The notes beneath the pieces are model-generated. The model did no database searches. It was not told where the DNA came from and worked only from the letters and a program-made list of their open reading frames with translations. Made by a program: the position numbers and the translations under genes. 64,000 nt of DNA from Verrucomicrobiota bacterium (GTDB lineage: Bacteria > Verrucomicrobiota > Kiritimatiellia > CAIVKH01): contig JACKPT010000011.1 in the NCBI GenBank assembly GCA_024233345.1, positions 62,001 through 126,000 on the forward strand, given 5' to 3'. Shown here piece by piece: positions 51,342-60,887 of the stretch; position 1 is the stretch's first letter; the number at the start of each line of letters is the position of its first letter.

Positions 51342-52801
51342 AAAACAGGTCGCTCCATCTCATCGCCTATGGAAAAAAAGTACAGCATCCGCCACCGTTT
51401 GTCTTCCCCCCGTCGTTCCCGCCCCAACAACCCCTTGAGCAGGGACCAGGCATGATAGGGCGGCTCCACCCGTTCGTCGCGCCAGGTTTCCATGAGGGGA
51501 AACAGGGAGCGATAGCGAGCCTGCTCCCCCCGCTGGAAATCACGGTAGAGGCCCCAGAGAATTTCCCAATCCACATTGTCCTGATGGGCGGTGCGCTGGA
51601 CCAGTGACCACAGGGGAGCCCAATTGCGCTCCACCCCCTGAATTTCTCCGAAAGGCAGAAGGGCAATCATGCGGAACCGACTGGTCTCCCCCTGCCGGTG
51701 ATAGGAAAACAGGGGCCACACCTTGACATAGCGTGCCAGGGTTTGCTTCCCGCCCTCCGTTTCGGCATACCGGTGCTTGTGGATGAAGAACGGAACCGCC
51801 ATCCATCGGGTCTGCACCGACTCAGGATAGGTTACCCGGCTGTGCCACAGAAATGGCCAGGCAAGAAAATGGCGGTCCAGATTGCCAACCTGCTTGTGGC
51901 CATACAGCGGAAACAGGTACAGAAAATCCTTGTCACCGGAGCCCCATTGTACAAATGGCCAGGGGCAATAGACCAGATTCTGATCCTCGCCCCGGGTAAA
52001 CCGAAACAGCGGCGGCACGACCCAGGTCGTTTTCTGATCGGTCAGGTTCAACTGCCCGTACAGGGGAAACAGGACAAAGCCGCTTCCACTGGATTTCGGA
52101 TAGTGATACTGCACATCATTCCAGATCGGCCACAGCACAAATCGCTTGTCATGCTTTCCTTCGAGATGGCTTTCCCCATAGAAAGGAAAGACCCTCATGC
52201 GATCAATGCCGGGGCCCTTGGTCCGGGAATAGATCGGCCACAATACCGACTTGGACTCAATCTCGTTGATCCGGGTCTGGATATACAGGGGAAAAAGCAC
52301 GAAGGACACGGAGTCGCGACCCAGAATCTCGTCGATGGTTCCCCCAATGGGAAACAGGGCCCGGTAGGTCTCTCCCTCCGCATTGCGGCCCTGAAAGTAG
52401 AAGGGTATGAACCACTCGCGGTGTCGGCGCGGATCATCGTCCCCGTGGCCATACCCAAAAAAGATTCCGGCCCGCCAGCTTGTCTCATGGCCCAGATCCC
52501 GGTCATTGTATAGTGGCCACAGGAGATCCCGCAGGTTGCGGTCGCCCACAGGGTCCTCGATCCGGCTCCCCAAGGGGCGTAGACCGGTGTAGGTGACGTC
52601 GCCGGGAGCAACCACTTTTTCCCAAATCGGCCCCAGGGCCTTGGTCCGGGTATGACCCAAAACATCGGTGTGGCGACTGGCGATAAATCCCAGGTCAAAA
52701 GCATCGGGAGAGAACTTGGCGATCACAGGCCCCCCCACAAGCAGGAACCCGAGGGCCACCGTCCATCCCACCCGCCATCGTGACGTTACACCGCCCCCCA
52801 T
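51338..52801 (-). CDS. FPLY/WPxY-repeat protein in the mla operon
   Basis: A 487-residue protein of a type I cannot name. A signal-like hydrophobic segment (TVALGFLLVGGPVIAKF, residues 14-30) is followed by about ten repeats of roughly 35-45 residues, each carrying WPxY, FPLYG, FPFYG or VPFF near a Arg/Asp-rich turn (LWPLYND, FIPFYFQGR, LFPLYIQTR, LWPIYSRT, VFPFYGESH, LWPIWND, LFPLYGQL, CPWPFVQW, LFPLYGHK). The pattern suggests a beta-strand repeat such as a propeller or outer-membrane barrel. It is tied to mlaE by ATGA overlap and follows glmM by one base. A partner in outer-membrane lipid transport is a reasonable guess. Confidence 0.55.
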   Translation of the reverse strand: MGGGVTSRWRVGWTVALGFLLVGGPVIAKFSPDAFDLGFIASRHTDVLGHTRTKALGPIWEKVVAPGDVTYTGLRPLGSRIEDPVGDRNLRDLLWPLYNDRDLGHETSWRAGIFFGYGHGDDDPRRHREWFIPFYFQGRNAEGETYRALFPIGGTIDEILGRDSVSFVLFPLYIQTRINEIESKSVLWPIYSRTKGPGIDRMRVFPFYGESHLEGKHDKRFVLWPIWNDVQYHYPKSSGSGFVLFPLYGQLNLTDQKTTWVVPPLFRFTRGEDQNLVYCPWPFVQWGSGDKDFLYLFPLYGHKQVGNLDRHFLAWPFLWHSRVTYPESVQTRWMAVPFFIHKHRYAETEGGKQTLARYVKVWPLFSYHRQGETSRFRMIALLPFGEIQGVERNWAPLWSLVQRTAHQDNVDWEILWGLYRDFQRGEQARYRSLFPLMETWRDERVEPPYHAWSLLKGLLGRERRGEDKRWRMLYFFSIGDEMERPVF

Positions 52802-52802
52802 A

Positions 52803-54155
52803 TTAACCGATCGCTTTCCTCACCACATCAGCAAGGGTTTGGGTGAGTCGATCGGTCATCTCTTTGGTCGGCCCCTCCACCATGACCCGGCACATCGACT
52901 GGGTACCGGAGTACCGGATCAATACCCGGCCCTGGTCGCCAAGCTCCGCCTCGGCAGCGGTGATCGCGTCCGCGACCTCGGGGATGGTGGAGAGATCCGG
53001 CTTGGATTGGACATCGATGTTGATCATTTTCTGCGGGGTCATCTGCATGATGGTAGCCAGCTCAGACAACCGCCGCCCGCTGGTGCGCATGACCGCCATC
53101 AATTGCAGCGCGGAGAGTATTCCGTCACCGGTGGTATGATGGTGACCGAAAATTAAATGACCGGATGCCTCCCCTCCGAGTACGGCATTGCGATCCCGCA
53201 TCTGCTCAATCACATAACGGTCACCGACCTGGGTGGTGACACAGTCGATCCCCAGTTGCTTCATCGCGGTGAAGAATCCAAAATTGGCCATGACCGTGGC
53301 CACCACCAGGTTGTTGTCGAGGGCCCCCTGCTCTTTCATGTGTCGAGCGCAAATTGCGATGATGTGATCCCCGGTCAACTCCTGACCGGTTTCGTCCACC
53401 GCGATCATCCGATCCCCATCCCCATCAAACGCAAGACCGATATGCGCACCGGATCGTTTGACCTCCGCAACCAGGTCCTCGGTATGCTGGGAGCCGCACC
53501 GGTCATTGATGTTCAGCCCATTCGGACGGCAATGCAGGGCCGTCACCTCCGCCCCCAATTCGGAAAAGATAATCGGGGCAATTTTGTAGGTCGCCCCATT
53601 GGCGCAATCCAGAACCACTTTCATTCCCGCGAGATCCAGGCTGTCCGGAAAGGTGTTTTTGCAAAAAACGATGTAACGCCCCAGGGCATCATCGATACGA
53701 AAGGCCTTGCCCACATCCTCGGCGGTCGGACGGATGTCGCGGATGCGCCCCGAACTGATCAATTCGGCGATGGTGTCCTCCTCGTGGTCCGGCAGTTTGT
53801 ACCCATCCCGGGAAAAGATTTTGATCCCGTTGTCCTGATAGGGATTGTGGGAGGCGGAAATAACCAGGCCCGCATCGGCTCGCATGTTCCGGGTGATGAA
53901 TGAAATGCCCGGGGTCGGCATCGGTCCCACTAGGAGAACATCCACCCCCATGGAGCAGATACCTGCAGTCAGGGCATTTTCCAGCATATAACCGCTGATC
54001 CGGGTGTCTTTTCCAATGACAATGCGATGCCGCTCAGCCTGATGCTGTTTGCACACATACGCGGTAGCGCGGCCGATCTCCAGGACCATCTCCGCGGTCA
54101 TGGGCGGCATGTTGGCCACTCCCCGCACACCATCGGTTCCAAACAATCGGCTCAT
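52803..54155 (-). CDS. glmM: Phosphoglucosamine mutase GlmM
   Basis: A 450-residue phosphohexomutase that converts glucosamine-6-P to glucosamine-1-P for UDP-GlcNAc synthesis. [13 protein letters not shown] at the N-terminus, the phosphoserine loop [16 protein letters not shown], and the metal loop [12 protein letters not shown] are all present; the C-terminus [18 protein letters not shown] is the phosphate-binding block. Length agrees with GlmM (440-460). Because the same operon has a GlmU-like beta-helix protein upstream (ATGA overlap) and an mla unit downstream, this is an envelope-precursor and transport operon. Confidence 0.95.
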   Translation of the reverse strand: MSRLFGTDGVRGVANMPPMTAEMVLEIGRATAYVCKQHQAERHRIVIGKDTRISGYMLENALTAGICSMGVDVLLVGPMPTPGISFITRNMRADAGLVISASHNPYQDNGIKIFSRDGYKLPDHEEDTIAELISSGRIRDIRPTAEDVGKAFRIDDALGRYIVFCKNTFPDSLDLAGMKVVLDCANGATYKIAPIIFSELGAEVTALHCRPNGLNINDRCGSQHTEDLVAEVKRSGAHIGLAFDGDGDRMIAVDETGQELTGDHIIAICARHMKEQGALDNNLVVATVMANFGFFTAMKQLGIDCVTTQVGDRYVIEQMRDRNAVLGGEASGHLIFGHHHTTGDGILSALQLMAVMRTSGRRLSELATIMQMTPQKMINIDVQSKPDLSTIPEVADAITAAEAELGDQGRVLIRYSGTQSMCRVMVEGPTKEMTDRLTQTLADVVRKAIG

Positions 54156-55393
54156 GCTTTACCTCCTCCGTCCTGTATCAAACCTGATTCCGAAGACACC
54201 AGTTCGTCCAGCCATTGTGTGCCCGCGGATCGTACTTGTTCATCCAGGGTCTGTATGGTCTGAATGTAGGACCCATCGGTCCGGGATTCCAATGCTTCGG
54301 CCAGGCGGGCAAGCGACGCGTGGTCTTCCTGATCACCCCGGTCGGATGTGCAACGTTCGGCCACGCCCGCCCACTGCGTTATCCATTGCTTTTGTCGCCC
54401 TACTTCTTCTCGGCGATCGCCCATCCGCCCCGATTCCAACACGGCAATGGACGACGGCAACTGTTCGATCACGGCCCCCAGCCGTTTGATCCGTTCCTTC
54501 AGCATCGCGGCAATCTGATCCAACGCTCCCTCATAGCAGGCCTGACCATAGGAATCCCCGGTGAGAAATGGCTTCCGAATCTGCCGGTACCAGGCTCGAT
54601 AAGCCTTGAGGTTTCCGATATAGAGCAAATTCGCCTCCACCAAGCGCTGTATATCCTTGTACACGCCGGTCGTATAAGGGCGCACATCGCCCTGCGGCAG
54701 TGATGGCGCATAGTGAATGTGACCGGCCTGCCCGGCATCGCCCCGATAGACTGTGCCCGCCGGTATGATCGCACCAAAAGCAACCCGGCACGGCCCCACC
54801 AATCCACCTTGCCCGCCGAGAAATATCGGGGGCTGATTCAACATGACCCCCCGTGGAACATCCCCCACCAGAGACCCGGTGGCTTTATCCTGATGCGGGG
54901 TAAAATTGAAGTGAATATAGGAGGAACCGACCTCGCTGTGGTTCTTCCGACTGGTTCCCCCGGCCATCAGGATGTCACAAAAATTGACCAGACTGCCCAC
55001 GGTGACAAAGGGCAGCAGAACCGTCTGCTTCAAGCCCACCGTATGAGCCACGCTTGCTTCTTCTTCCAAAATTGTACCGGGACGAATATGCGCGCCGGAC
55101 CCGGCCGAGGCTCCCCGCAAAAAGACCGCACCTTCGGCATACCCCCCGCTGAGTTTGACATCCCGCTCCAGTTGGCAGTTGTTGACGGTCATCGGGGTTT
55201 CCCCGCCCAACACGCAACCAGGGCCAATCGACAGGTGCTCGCCATAGAGCCGACAACCCGCGTGAAGTATCACCCCGGGAGCAATCCTCCCCGGATCGAC
55301 TTCGTTCCCCACCACCACCATCGAGGGCTGCTCCATCACCACGCCACGGTCTAATAAGGCTGGGATCGGTTGATTCATGTGTCCATTGCTCAT
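54152..55393 (-). CDS. Left-handed beta-helix protein coupled to glmM (GlmU-like, no uridylyl domain)
   Basis: A 413-residue protein. Residues about 30-240 form a left-handed beta-helix ([78 protein letters not shown]), ending in a helical C-terminal region after about residue 280. The N-terminal pyrophosphorylase (uridylyltransferase) domain of GlmU is missing, so it is a GlmU/GlgC-type relative with only the hexapeptide part; databases often call such proteins UDP-GlcNAc pyrophosphorylase without proof. Start ATG 55393 is preferred (AGGT five bases upstream) over 55378 or longer frames. Overlap with glmM is ATGA. Confidence 0.6.
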   Translation of the reverse strand: MSNGHMNQPIPALLDRGVVMEQPSMVVVGNEVDPGRIAPGVILHAGCRLYGEHLSIGPGCVLGGETPMTVNNCQLERDVKLSGGYAEGAVFLRGASAGSGAHIRPGTILEEEASVAHTVGLKQTVLLPFVTVGSLVNFCDILMAGGTSRKNHSEVGSSYIHFNFTPHQDKATGSLVGDVPRGVMLNQPPIFLGGQGGLVGPCRVAFGAIIPAGTVYRGDAGQAGHIHYAPSLPQGDVRPYTTGVYKDIQRLVEANLLYIGNLKAYRAWYRQIRKPFLTGDSYGQACYEGALDQIAAMLKERIKRLGAVIEQLPSSIAVLESGRMGDRREEVGRQKQWITQWAGVAERCTSDRGDQEDHASLARLAEALESRTDGSYIQTIQTLDEQVRSAGTQWLDELVSSESGLIQDGGGKA

Positions 55394-55585
55394 GCTGACC
55401 TGCGCGTTACTCCTGCGGGTCATCACCCGCGGCTGATGTCGATCTGGTATCCGGTCACTTATACCGACTTCACCCTGGACCGGCAAGCGTGGCTTTCTCT
55501 TGCCCGACAGGCAGTTATCGGATTTTTTCGGGCCCGATTGAAATGCGGATACGACACCGTATAGTGAAGGGTGAACCATTCGACC

Positions 55586-56326
55586 ATGACCGATCATTCC
55601 GTACTGATCTTTGGCGCCTATGGCGGCATTGGCTCTGCCTTGACCCATCGGATGTGCCGCAGGGGCGGCCAGGCGGTCTTTGCCGCCGGCCGGGATCCCG
55701 AAAAGCTACGTGGCCTGTCCGAGGCTACCGGCGCTCGTCCTATTGCCGCCGATGTCACCTCCGCCACCGAGGTCGAAAAAGCCGTTCGGTTTGCGGATGA
55801 AGAATCCGCTGGCTTGCAGGGTATTGCCCTCTGTGTCGGTTCGATTCTGCTCAAACCCGCACACCTGACCACGGAGGAAGAGTGGGCTCAGACCATGGCG
55901 ATCAACCTCACATCGGCCTTTCATGTCGTCAAATATGGCGCCAAAGTGCTCAGCCGATCTGGTGGTTCCATCGTTTTGATCTCCACCGTGGCGGCACGGA
56001 TCGGGCTTGCCAACCATGAGGCGATTGCCGCTGCCAAGGCCGGTGTCCAGGGGTTGGCGCTGAGCGCGGCGGCGACCTATGCCAGTCGTGGGGTCCGGGT
56101 AAATTGTATTGCCCCCGGGCTTGTCAATACGCCGCTTTCCGCTAAGATTGTCGGTAATGAGACCGCTTTGAACGCCTCACGGTCCATGCATCCCCTCGGA
56201 CGCATTGGAAATCCGGAAGACGTTGCGTCGGCGATCGATTGGCTGCTGTCACCCGAGCAATCCTGGGTGACCGGGCAAATCATCGGGGTTGACGGGGGAT
56301 TATCCCGGATCCGGTCTCGATCATGA
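55586..56326 (+). CDS. SDR-family protein lacking the catalytic tyrosine
   Basis: A 246-residue short-chain dehydrogenase/reductase. The cofactor loop is GAYGGIGSAL and strand 4 is FADEESAGLQGIALCVGS. The catalytic Ser is present in SIVLISTVAARIGL, but the usual YxxxK reads IAAAK within NHEAIAAAKAG, so Tyr is replaced by Ile. The C-terminus has the GQIIGVDGGLS motif typical of classical SDRs. Such NHEAIAAAK proteins form a recurring SDR branch to my memory and may be non-catalytic or use another acid. ATG 55586 is used; GTG 55571 is possible. It is followed by an SRPBCC gene after no intergenic base. Confidence 0.8.
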   Translation: MTDHSVLIFGAYGGIGSALTHRMCRRGGQAVFAAGRDPEKLRGLSEATGARPIAADVTSATEVEKAVRFADEESAGLQGIALCVGSILLKPAHLTTEEEWAQTMAINLTSAFHVVKYGAKVLSRSGGSIVLISTVAARIGLANHEAIAAAKAGVQGLALSAAATYASRGVRVNCIAPGLVNTPLSAKIVGNETALNASRSMHPLGRIGNPEDVASAIDWLLSPEQSWVTGQIIGVDGGLSRIRSRS

Positions 56327-56824
56327 ATGAGTATTGTCACGTTCAGTAAAAAGTCGCACCTGCCCTTCTCGGCGGAGCGTGTCTACGACTGGCACATGCG
56401 GGAAGATGTGTTTCGCCGACTGATCCCCCCGTGGGAGCATGTCGCCGTTCTGCAACGCGACCGGCCGATTCAAAATGGCGCGGTTGCGGAACTTCTGATC
56501 GGGCGATGGTCCCTCTCCTTCCGCTGGAAATTGATCCATGACGAGGTCATCCCCGAACGGCAGTTTGTGGACTATCAAGTCAAAGGGCCATTCAAATCCT
56601 GGCGCCACACCCACCGGTTTATTCCCGATGGCGATACCGGTTCCTACCTGGAAGATGTGATTCAGTACGAAGTTCCGTTTGGCGACCTGGGCCGCCGCCT
56701 GACCCACTGGCTGATCGAACGCAAGCTGGTTCGTCTGTTTGATTACCGCCATTCCGTCACCCTGCATACCATGCTGGCTGAAGCCACCCGGGCCGGTACC
56801 ACCCCTGCCACACTCACGGAATGA
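56327..56824 (+). CDS. SRPBCC-fold (START-like) protein
   Basis: A 165-residue protein of the SRPBCC/coenzyme-Q-binding or ligand-cyclase type. The pattern of the SRPBCC fold is visible: an opening strand (SIVTFSKKSHLPFSAERVYDWH), a hydrophobic cavity helix (EDVFRRLIPPW), strands LSFRWKLIHDEVIPERQFVDYQV (23 residues, residues about 64-86) and FKSWRHTHRFIPDGD, and a long C-terminal helix (RRLTHWLIERKLVRLFDYR). The start ATG immediately follows the SDR stop codon, and the end overlaps the membrane-protein gene by ATGA. It probably binds a hydrophobic ligand. Similar proteins are often annotated near SDRs; no substrate can be given. Confidence 0.75.
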   Translation: MSIVTFSKKSHLPFSAERVYDWHMREDVFRRLIPPWEHVAVLQRDRPIQNGAVAELLIGRWSLSFRWKLIHDEVIPERQFVDYQVKGPFKSWRHTHRFIPDGDTGSYLEDVIQYEVPFGDLGRRLTHWLIERKLVRLFDYRHSVTLHTMLAEATRAGTTPATLTE

Positions 56825-57255
56825 ATCAGTATCTATTGCTCCTGCATCTGTTTGCCACCTTCGCGATGACCGGTATCATCTGGTTCGTCCAGCTCATTGA
56901 GTACCCCCTGATGCATCGAAGCCAGGGCGAAGCCTTTCGCTCCTATCATGCCGCCTACACCAAACGCATGGGCTTTCTGGTCGGCCCCCTGATGCTGCTC
57001 GAACTTGCCACCGGGGTTGCGTTGTCCCTGCTCCCGGTTCCCGGACTCCCTGTTCTCACCCTCTGGATTGGCCTGATGCTGATCCTTCTCATCTGGGCGG
57101 CCACGGCGTTGCTCTCCATCCCCTGCCACCATCGGCTGCGCCATGGTTATGATTCCGTCACCCACCGGCAACTGGTCGCCACCAACTGGATCCGCACTGC
57201 GGCCTGGACCCTCCGCAGCTTACTGCTGATAACCATCATCAACCTGGCCCCATGA
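56821..57255 (+). CDS. Small four-helix membrane protein of unknown function
   Basis: A 144-residue protein with four hydrophobic helices (about 4-22, 50-68, 75-100, 120-140). MHRSQGEAFRSYHAAYTKRMGF between helices one and two is a conserved pattern of a widespread uncharacterised membrane family. It has no signal peptide other than helix 1. The ATG overlaps the SRPBCC stop by ATGA (56821-56824). SDR, SRPBCC and membrane protein therefore look like a three-gene unit, possibly handling a hydrophobic compound at the membrane; that is inference. Confidence 0.65.
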   Translation: MNQYLLLLHLFATFAMTGIIWFVQLIEYPLMHRSQGEAFRSYHAAYTKRMGFLVGPLMLLELATGVALSLLPVPGLPVLTLWIGLMLILLIWAATALLSIPCHHRLRHGYDSVTHRQLVATNWIRTAAWTLRSLLLITIINLAP

Positions 57256-57332
57256 GTCCCCCCCATCTCCCTGCTTGACCCTGCCCCGGCACCGGTTTAT
57301 CACACTACCTTTCGATGGAGGAGTTTTGCCGA

Positions 57333-58916
57333 ATGACCAACCAAGCCAATCGCGAAACATGGGGAACAAGAATCGGAGTCATCCTTGCCGTCACCGGGAG
57401 CGCGGTCGGCCTCGGTAACTTCCTGCGCTTTCCCGGCCAGGCGGCCCAATATGGAGGCGGGGCCTTTCTGATTCCCTACCTCGTTGCCTTCCTGGTAATC
57501 GGATTACCGCTGGCCTGGCTGGAATGGGGACTCGGACGCTACGGCGGCGCGCGCGGTCACAACTCCGCTCCCGGAATTTTCCGGGTCCTCACCGGCTCCC
57601 GGTACGGAAGCTATCTCGGAATGCTCGGCACCGTCATGCCGGTCATGATCTACATGTATTACGTATTCGTCGAAGCCTGGTGCCTCGCCTATGCCTGGGA
57701 CTACCTTACCGGAGCATTCGCCCAATACGGTGGTGACTCGGCTGCCATTACCCAACACTTCCTCACCAGCGCCGGAGCCACCGGCGACGGTGCGGTATTC
57801 AGCCGGGGGGCCGGACGCATGTTTGTCTTCCTTGCCCTGTGTTTTGGCATCAACTTCTTCCTGATCTATCGGGGTATCCACCGGGGCATTGAAAAATTCT
57901 GTAACGTCGCCCTCCCCCTGCTCTTCCTCTGTGCGGTCATCATTCTGGTCCGGGTGCTCACCCTCCCCGCCAACCCGCTTCACCCCGAACAAACCGTGAT
58001 CAATGGACTCGGCTACATGTGGAATCCGGTCAAGGAGGGCACCACCCTGCTCGCCACCCTGAGCAATGCCGAGGTCTGGCTCGCCGCGACCGGACAAATC
58101 TTCTTCAGCCTCTCCCTGGGATTCGGACTGATCCTTACCTACTCCAGCTACCTGAAACCCGACGATGATGTCGCCCTTTCCTCCCTCACCTCGGTGGCCG
58201 GAAACGGATTTGCCGAAGTGGTGCTGGGCGGCATGATCGCCATCCCCGCCGCCTTTGTCTTCCTCGGACCTTCGGTGGTACAGAATCCCCCGGGAACCTT
58301 CGGCATGGGGTTCATTACCCTGCCCAATGTTTTCAACCAGATGCCGGCTGGCTCCTTCTTCGGGTTCCTATTCTTCTTCCTCCTGTTTCTCGCTGCGGTC
58401 ACCAGCTCCCTGTCCATGCTGCAGCCGGCAATTGCGTTGCTGGAAGAAGGCCTTGGACTGACCCGGAAACCCTCCGTCGCCCTCCTCGGTTTCATCACCC
58501 TGACCGGGTGCCTGTTTATTGTTTACTTCTCCAAGGACTTTGCCGCCCTCGACACAGTGGACTTCTGGATGGCCAACTTCTTCATTTTCATCTTCGCCAC
58601 CGCCCAGACCATTGTCTTCGGCTGGGTGCTCGGCATCGATCAGGGCTTTGCCGAACTCCAGCGCGGAGCGGAAATCACCCTTCCCGCCTGCCTCAAGTTC
58701 GTCATCAAGTATATCTCCCCCACCTTCCTCCTGGTGATTTTCCTCATCTGGTGCTTTCAGCAATTACCCGGGCGACTCGAAGCGATCTTCACCCTCCCCG
58801 AGGAAGGTCCTCCGGTCGTCCTGATGTCCATCGGGCTCATCCTGCTGGTCCTGACATTCTTTGCCTTTGTGGTTTCCCGCGCCAACCTTGCCTGGGATAA
58901 GGAGGATGCATCATGA
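57333..58916 (+). CDS. Sodium-dependent NSS/SNF transporter (MetP-like)
   Basis: A 527-residue neurotransmitter:sodium symporter family protein with about twelve TM helices. TM1 reads AVGLGNFLRFPGQAAQYGGGAFLIPYL (27 residues, about 26-52), the LeuT sodium/substrate site, and TM6 contains FSLSLGFGLILTYSSYL. Start 57333 has GGAGGAG nine bases upstream, better than the in-frame ATG at 57315. NSS transporters of bacteria import amino acids such as alanine or methionine with sodium. The overlapping MetS-type gene directly downstream identifies it as the large subunit of a MetPS-like pair. Confidence 0.92.
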   Translation: MTNQANRETWGTRIGVILAVTGSAVGLGNFLRFPGQAAQYGGGAFLIPYLVAFLVIGLPLAWLEWGLGRYGGARGHNSAPGIFRVLTGSRYGSYLGMLGTVMPVMIYMYYVFVEAWCLAYAWDYLTGAFAQYGGDSAAITQHFLTSAGATGDGAVFSRGAGRMFVFLALCFGINFFLIYRGIHRGIEKFCNVALPLLFLCAVIILVRVLTLPANPLHPEQTVINGLGYMWNPVKEGTTLLATLSNAEVWLAATGQIFFSLSLGFGLILTYSSYLKPDDDVALSSLTSVAGNGFAEVVLGGMIAIPAAFVFLGPSVVQNPPGTFGMGFITLPNVFNQMPAGSFFGFLFFFLLFLAAVTSSLSMLQPAIALLEEGLGLTRKPSVALLGFITLTGCLFIVYFSKDFAALDTVDFWMANFFIFIFATAQTIVFGWVLGIDQGFAELQRGAEITLPACLKFVIKYISPTFLLVIFLIWCFQQLPGRLEAIFTLPEEGPPVVLMSIGLILLVLTFFAFVVSRANLAWDKEDAS

Positions 58917-59065
58917 CCACCGCCGGCTGGATCATCATGATTGGCGCCATCTCCGGGATGACCGGCTTGCTTTCCTGGTGCATCTATAAGGTCTTCTCCA
59001 CCCCCGGTTCCGCCGAGCATGTGCACAGCCCCGTGGATATCGATACCGGCGAAACCGACGACTGA
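58913..59065 (+). CDS. MetS-family small subunit of the NSS transporter
   Basis: A 50-residue protein with one TM helix (about 5-25, GWIIMIGAISGMTGLLSWCIY) and a polar, acidic tail (HSPVDIDTGETDD). It overlaps the transporter by ATGA (58913-58916) and has AAGGAGG upstream (58899-58905). In Corynebacterium MetS is a small subunit needed by the NSS transporter MetP; size, topology and position fit. The following 215 bases before the acyl-CoA synthetase hold no other gene I could find. Confidence 0.82.
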   Translation: MTTAGWIIMIGAISGMTGLLSWCIYKVFSTPGSAEHVHSPVDIDTGETDD

Positions 59066-59280
59066 CGGATTGGTCCCCCACCGCAGTAGCACCGTCCCGC
59101 CACCACCGATGCCCGTAGCGACCATCTCCGACTGGGCGTCGGTGGTTGCAGCGAACCGGGTAAACCGCCAATATGGATATCGGCGCCATGCTCCGGGAAC
59201 CGATTCGATCATCTCAGGGCGGGCTTGGAAAATATGGAGAGCCCAGTACAGTGTGCCTTGATGTAAGGAGGAGAATCAGG

Positions 59281-60849
59281 ATGAGCGAAACGACACATCA
59301 ATCTCTGCCAGAGCTGTTGGCACAAAGTACAGCTCGATACGGGGAGCAACCGGCTATCCATATCGGTGATCGCACCATCACCCATCGGGAATTTGGCGTG
59401 GCCACGGATCGGATTGCCGCCGGGCTTCGGGCCGGCGGGCTTGCCAAAGGCGACCGGGTCGGACTGATCTGTGCCAATTCGGATGTGTTCGCACTCGCCT
59501 ATTTCGGGATCCTCAAGGCCGGGGGCACTGTGGTTCCGGTCAATCTGCTCCTGAACCCCAAAGAAATGGCCTTCATCCTGGGAAATGCCGACGTTTCCAT
59601 GGTGCTGTATCTCGATCTGTTTACCGGGCTTATCGATGCGATCCGTCCGCAACTCCCCGACTCGGTTGAATGGGTCGAAATGCCCATGGGCCCGGTTTCG
59701 GACGACACCCATTCCGCCTGGCACCGACTGGTCAACAGCGAGGCCCCTTACACGCCGGTTGATTTTGATCCCCCCAACGATATTGCGGTCATTCTCTATA
59801 CTTCTGGAACCACCGGCTATCCCAAGGGAGCCATGCTAACCCACCGCAACCTCGCCAGCAACGCCACCGCGATCAGCGAGGCGCTGCGTCTGGTGGCCGG
59901 CAAGGATGTGCTGATTACCGTCCTGCCCATGTTCCATGCATTCGCGGCAACCGTTTGTATGATTTACCCGCTGCTCAATGGGTGCGCCCTGGTGCCGGTA
60001 CCGAAATTTGATCCTGCACTGGTTGCGGACATGATTGAGCGGCATCAGGTCACCTTGCTGGCCGCCGTGCCCGGTATGTACGGGGTCTTGAACAAACTCC
60101 CCGATTCCGCAGTGCCGAAGTTCGCCAGCCTGAAATACTGCATCTCCGGAGGTGCCGCCATGCCGGTGGCCTGGATGCAGGCATTTGAGGAGAAGTTCGG
60201 GAAATTGATTTATGAGGGCGATGGCCCCACCGAATGCTCCCCCTGCACCTGTGTCAATCCTATTGGCGGGGTGCGCAAGCCCGGATCGGTGGGAACCGTT
60301 ATTCCATCGGTCTCCATGAAGATTCTGGATGAGCAGGGGGTTGAATGCACGACCGGTACCATTGGAGAAATCTGTGTCCGGGGGCCAAATATCATGAAAG
60401 GATATTGGAAGTTGCCCGACGATACTGCCGAGGTTTTCTTCGGGGACTGGCTCCGGACCGGGGACCTGGGATATGTGGATGAGGATGGATATTTCTTCAT
60501 CGTGGACCGGAAAAAGGACATGGTGATTGTCAATGGTATGAATGTATATCCCCGTATCATTGAAGAAGCTCTTCACCGTTACCCGGCGGTCCGGGAAGTG
60601 GCAGTCATCGGGGAGCCGGATGAAACCCACGGGGAAAAAGTCGTGGCTTTTGTGGTGCTCCATGATGGTCACAAGGAAGATATCCCGGCCCTTCGAAAAT
60701 ATTGTTTGAGTCATCTGGGCCGCCATGAAGTGCCGAGGGTATTCCGGTTTGTGCCGGATCTGCCAAAAAATGCCGCGGGGAAAATCATGAAACGAGAACT
60801 GCGGATGCAGGGTGAACTTGAACGAGGTGTGGACCGGCGGGGTCTGTAG
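59281..60849 (+). CDS. Fatty-acid--CoA ligase (acyl-CoA synthetase)
   Basis: A 522-residue ANL-superfamily enzyme. The P-loop is LYTSGTTGYPKGAMLTH, the adenylate motif region is YEGDGPTECSP, and the hinge is GDWLRTGDLGYVDEDGYFFIVDRKK, spanning 25 residues (about 398-422). The final catalytic Lys lies in PKNAAGKIMKREL. ANL enzymes activate a carboxylate through an acyl-adenylate and load it on CoA; the medium-to-long chain preference here is inferred from the fatty-acyl ligase family and is not certain. ATG 59281 has AAGGAGG 14 bases upstream. The downstream dsbD starts 38 bases after the stop. Confidence 0.88.
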   Translation: MSETTHQSLPELLAQSTARYGEQPAIHIGDRTITHREFGVATDRIAAGLRAGGLAKGDRVGLICANSDVFALAYFGILKAGGTVVPVNLLLNPKEMAFILGNADVSMVLYLDLFTGLIDAIRPQLPDSVEWVEMPMGPVSDDTHSAWHRLVNSEAPYTPVDFDPPNDIAVILYTSGTTGYPKGAMLTHRNLASNATAISEALRLVAGKDVLITVLPMFHAFAATVCMIYPLLNGCALVPVPKFDPALVADMIERHQVTLLAAVPGMYGVLNKLPDSAVPKFASLKYCISGGAAMPVAWMQAFEEKFGKLIYEGDGPTECSPCTCVNPIGGVRKPGSVGTVIPSVSMKILDEQGVECTTGTIGEICVRGPNIMKGYWKLPDDTAEVFFGDWLRTGDLGYVDEDGYFFIVDRKKDMVIVNGMNVYPRIIEEALHRYPAVREVAVIGEPDETHGEKVVAFVVLHDGHKEDIPALRKYCLSHLGRHEVPRVFRFVPDLPKNAAGKIMKRELRMQGELERGVDRRGL

Positions 60850-60887
60850 CAGAATACTTGGCAAAGCGAGCGGTGATTGGAAATGCG

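Noticed and set aside
59836..60864. Minus-strand frame opposite the acyl-CoA synthetase
   Set aside because: It is a codon-bias shadow without homology to any family I recognise.
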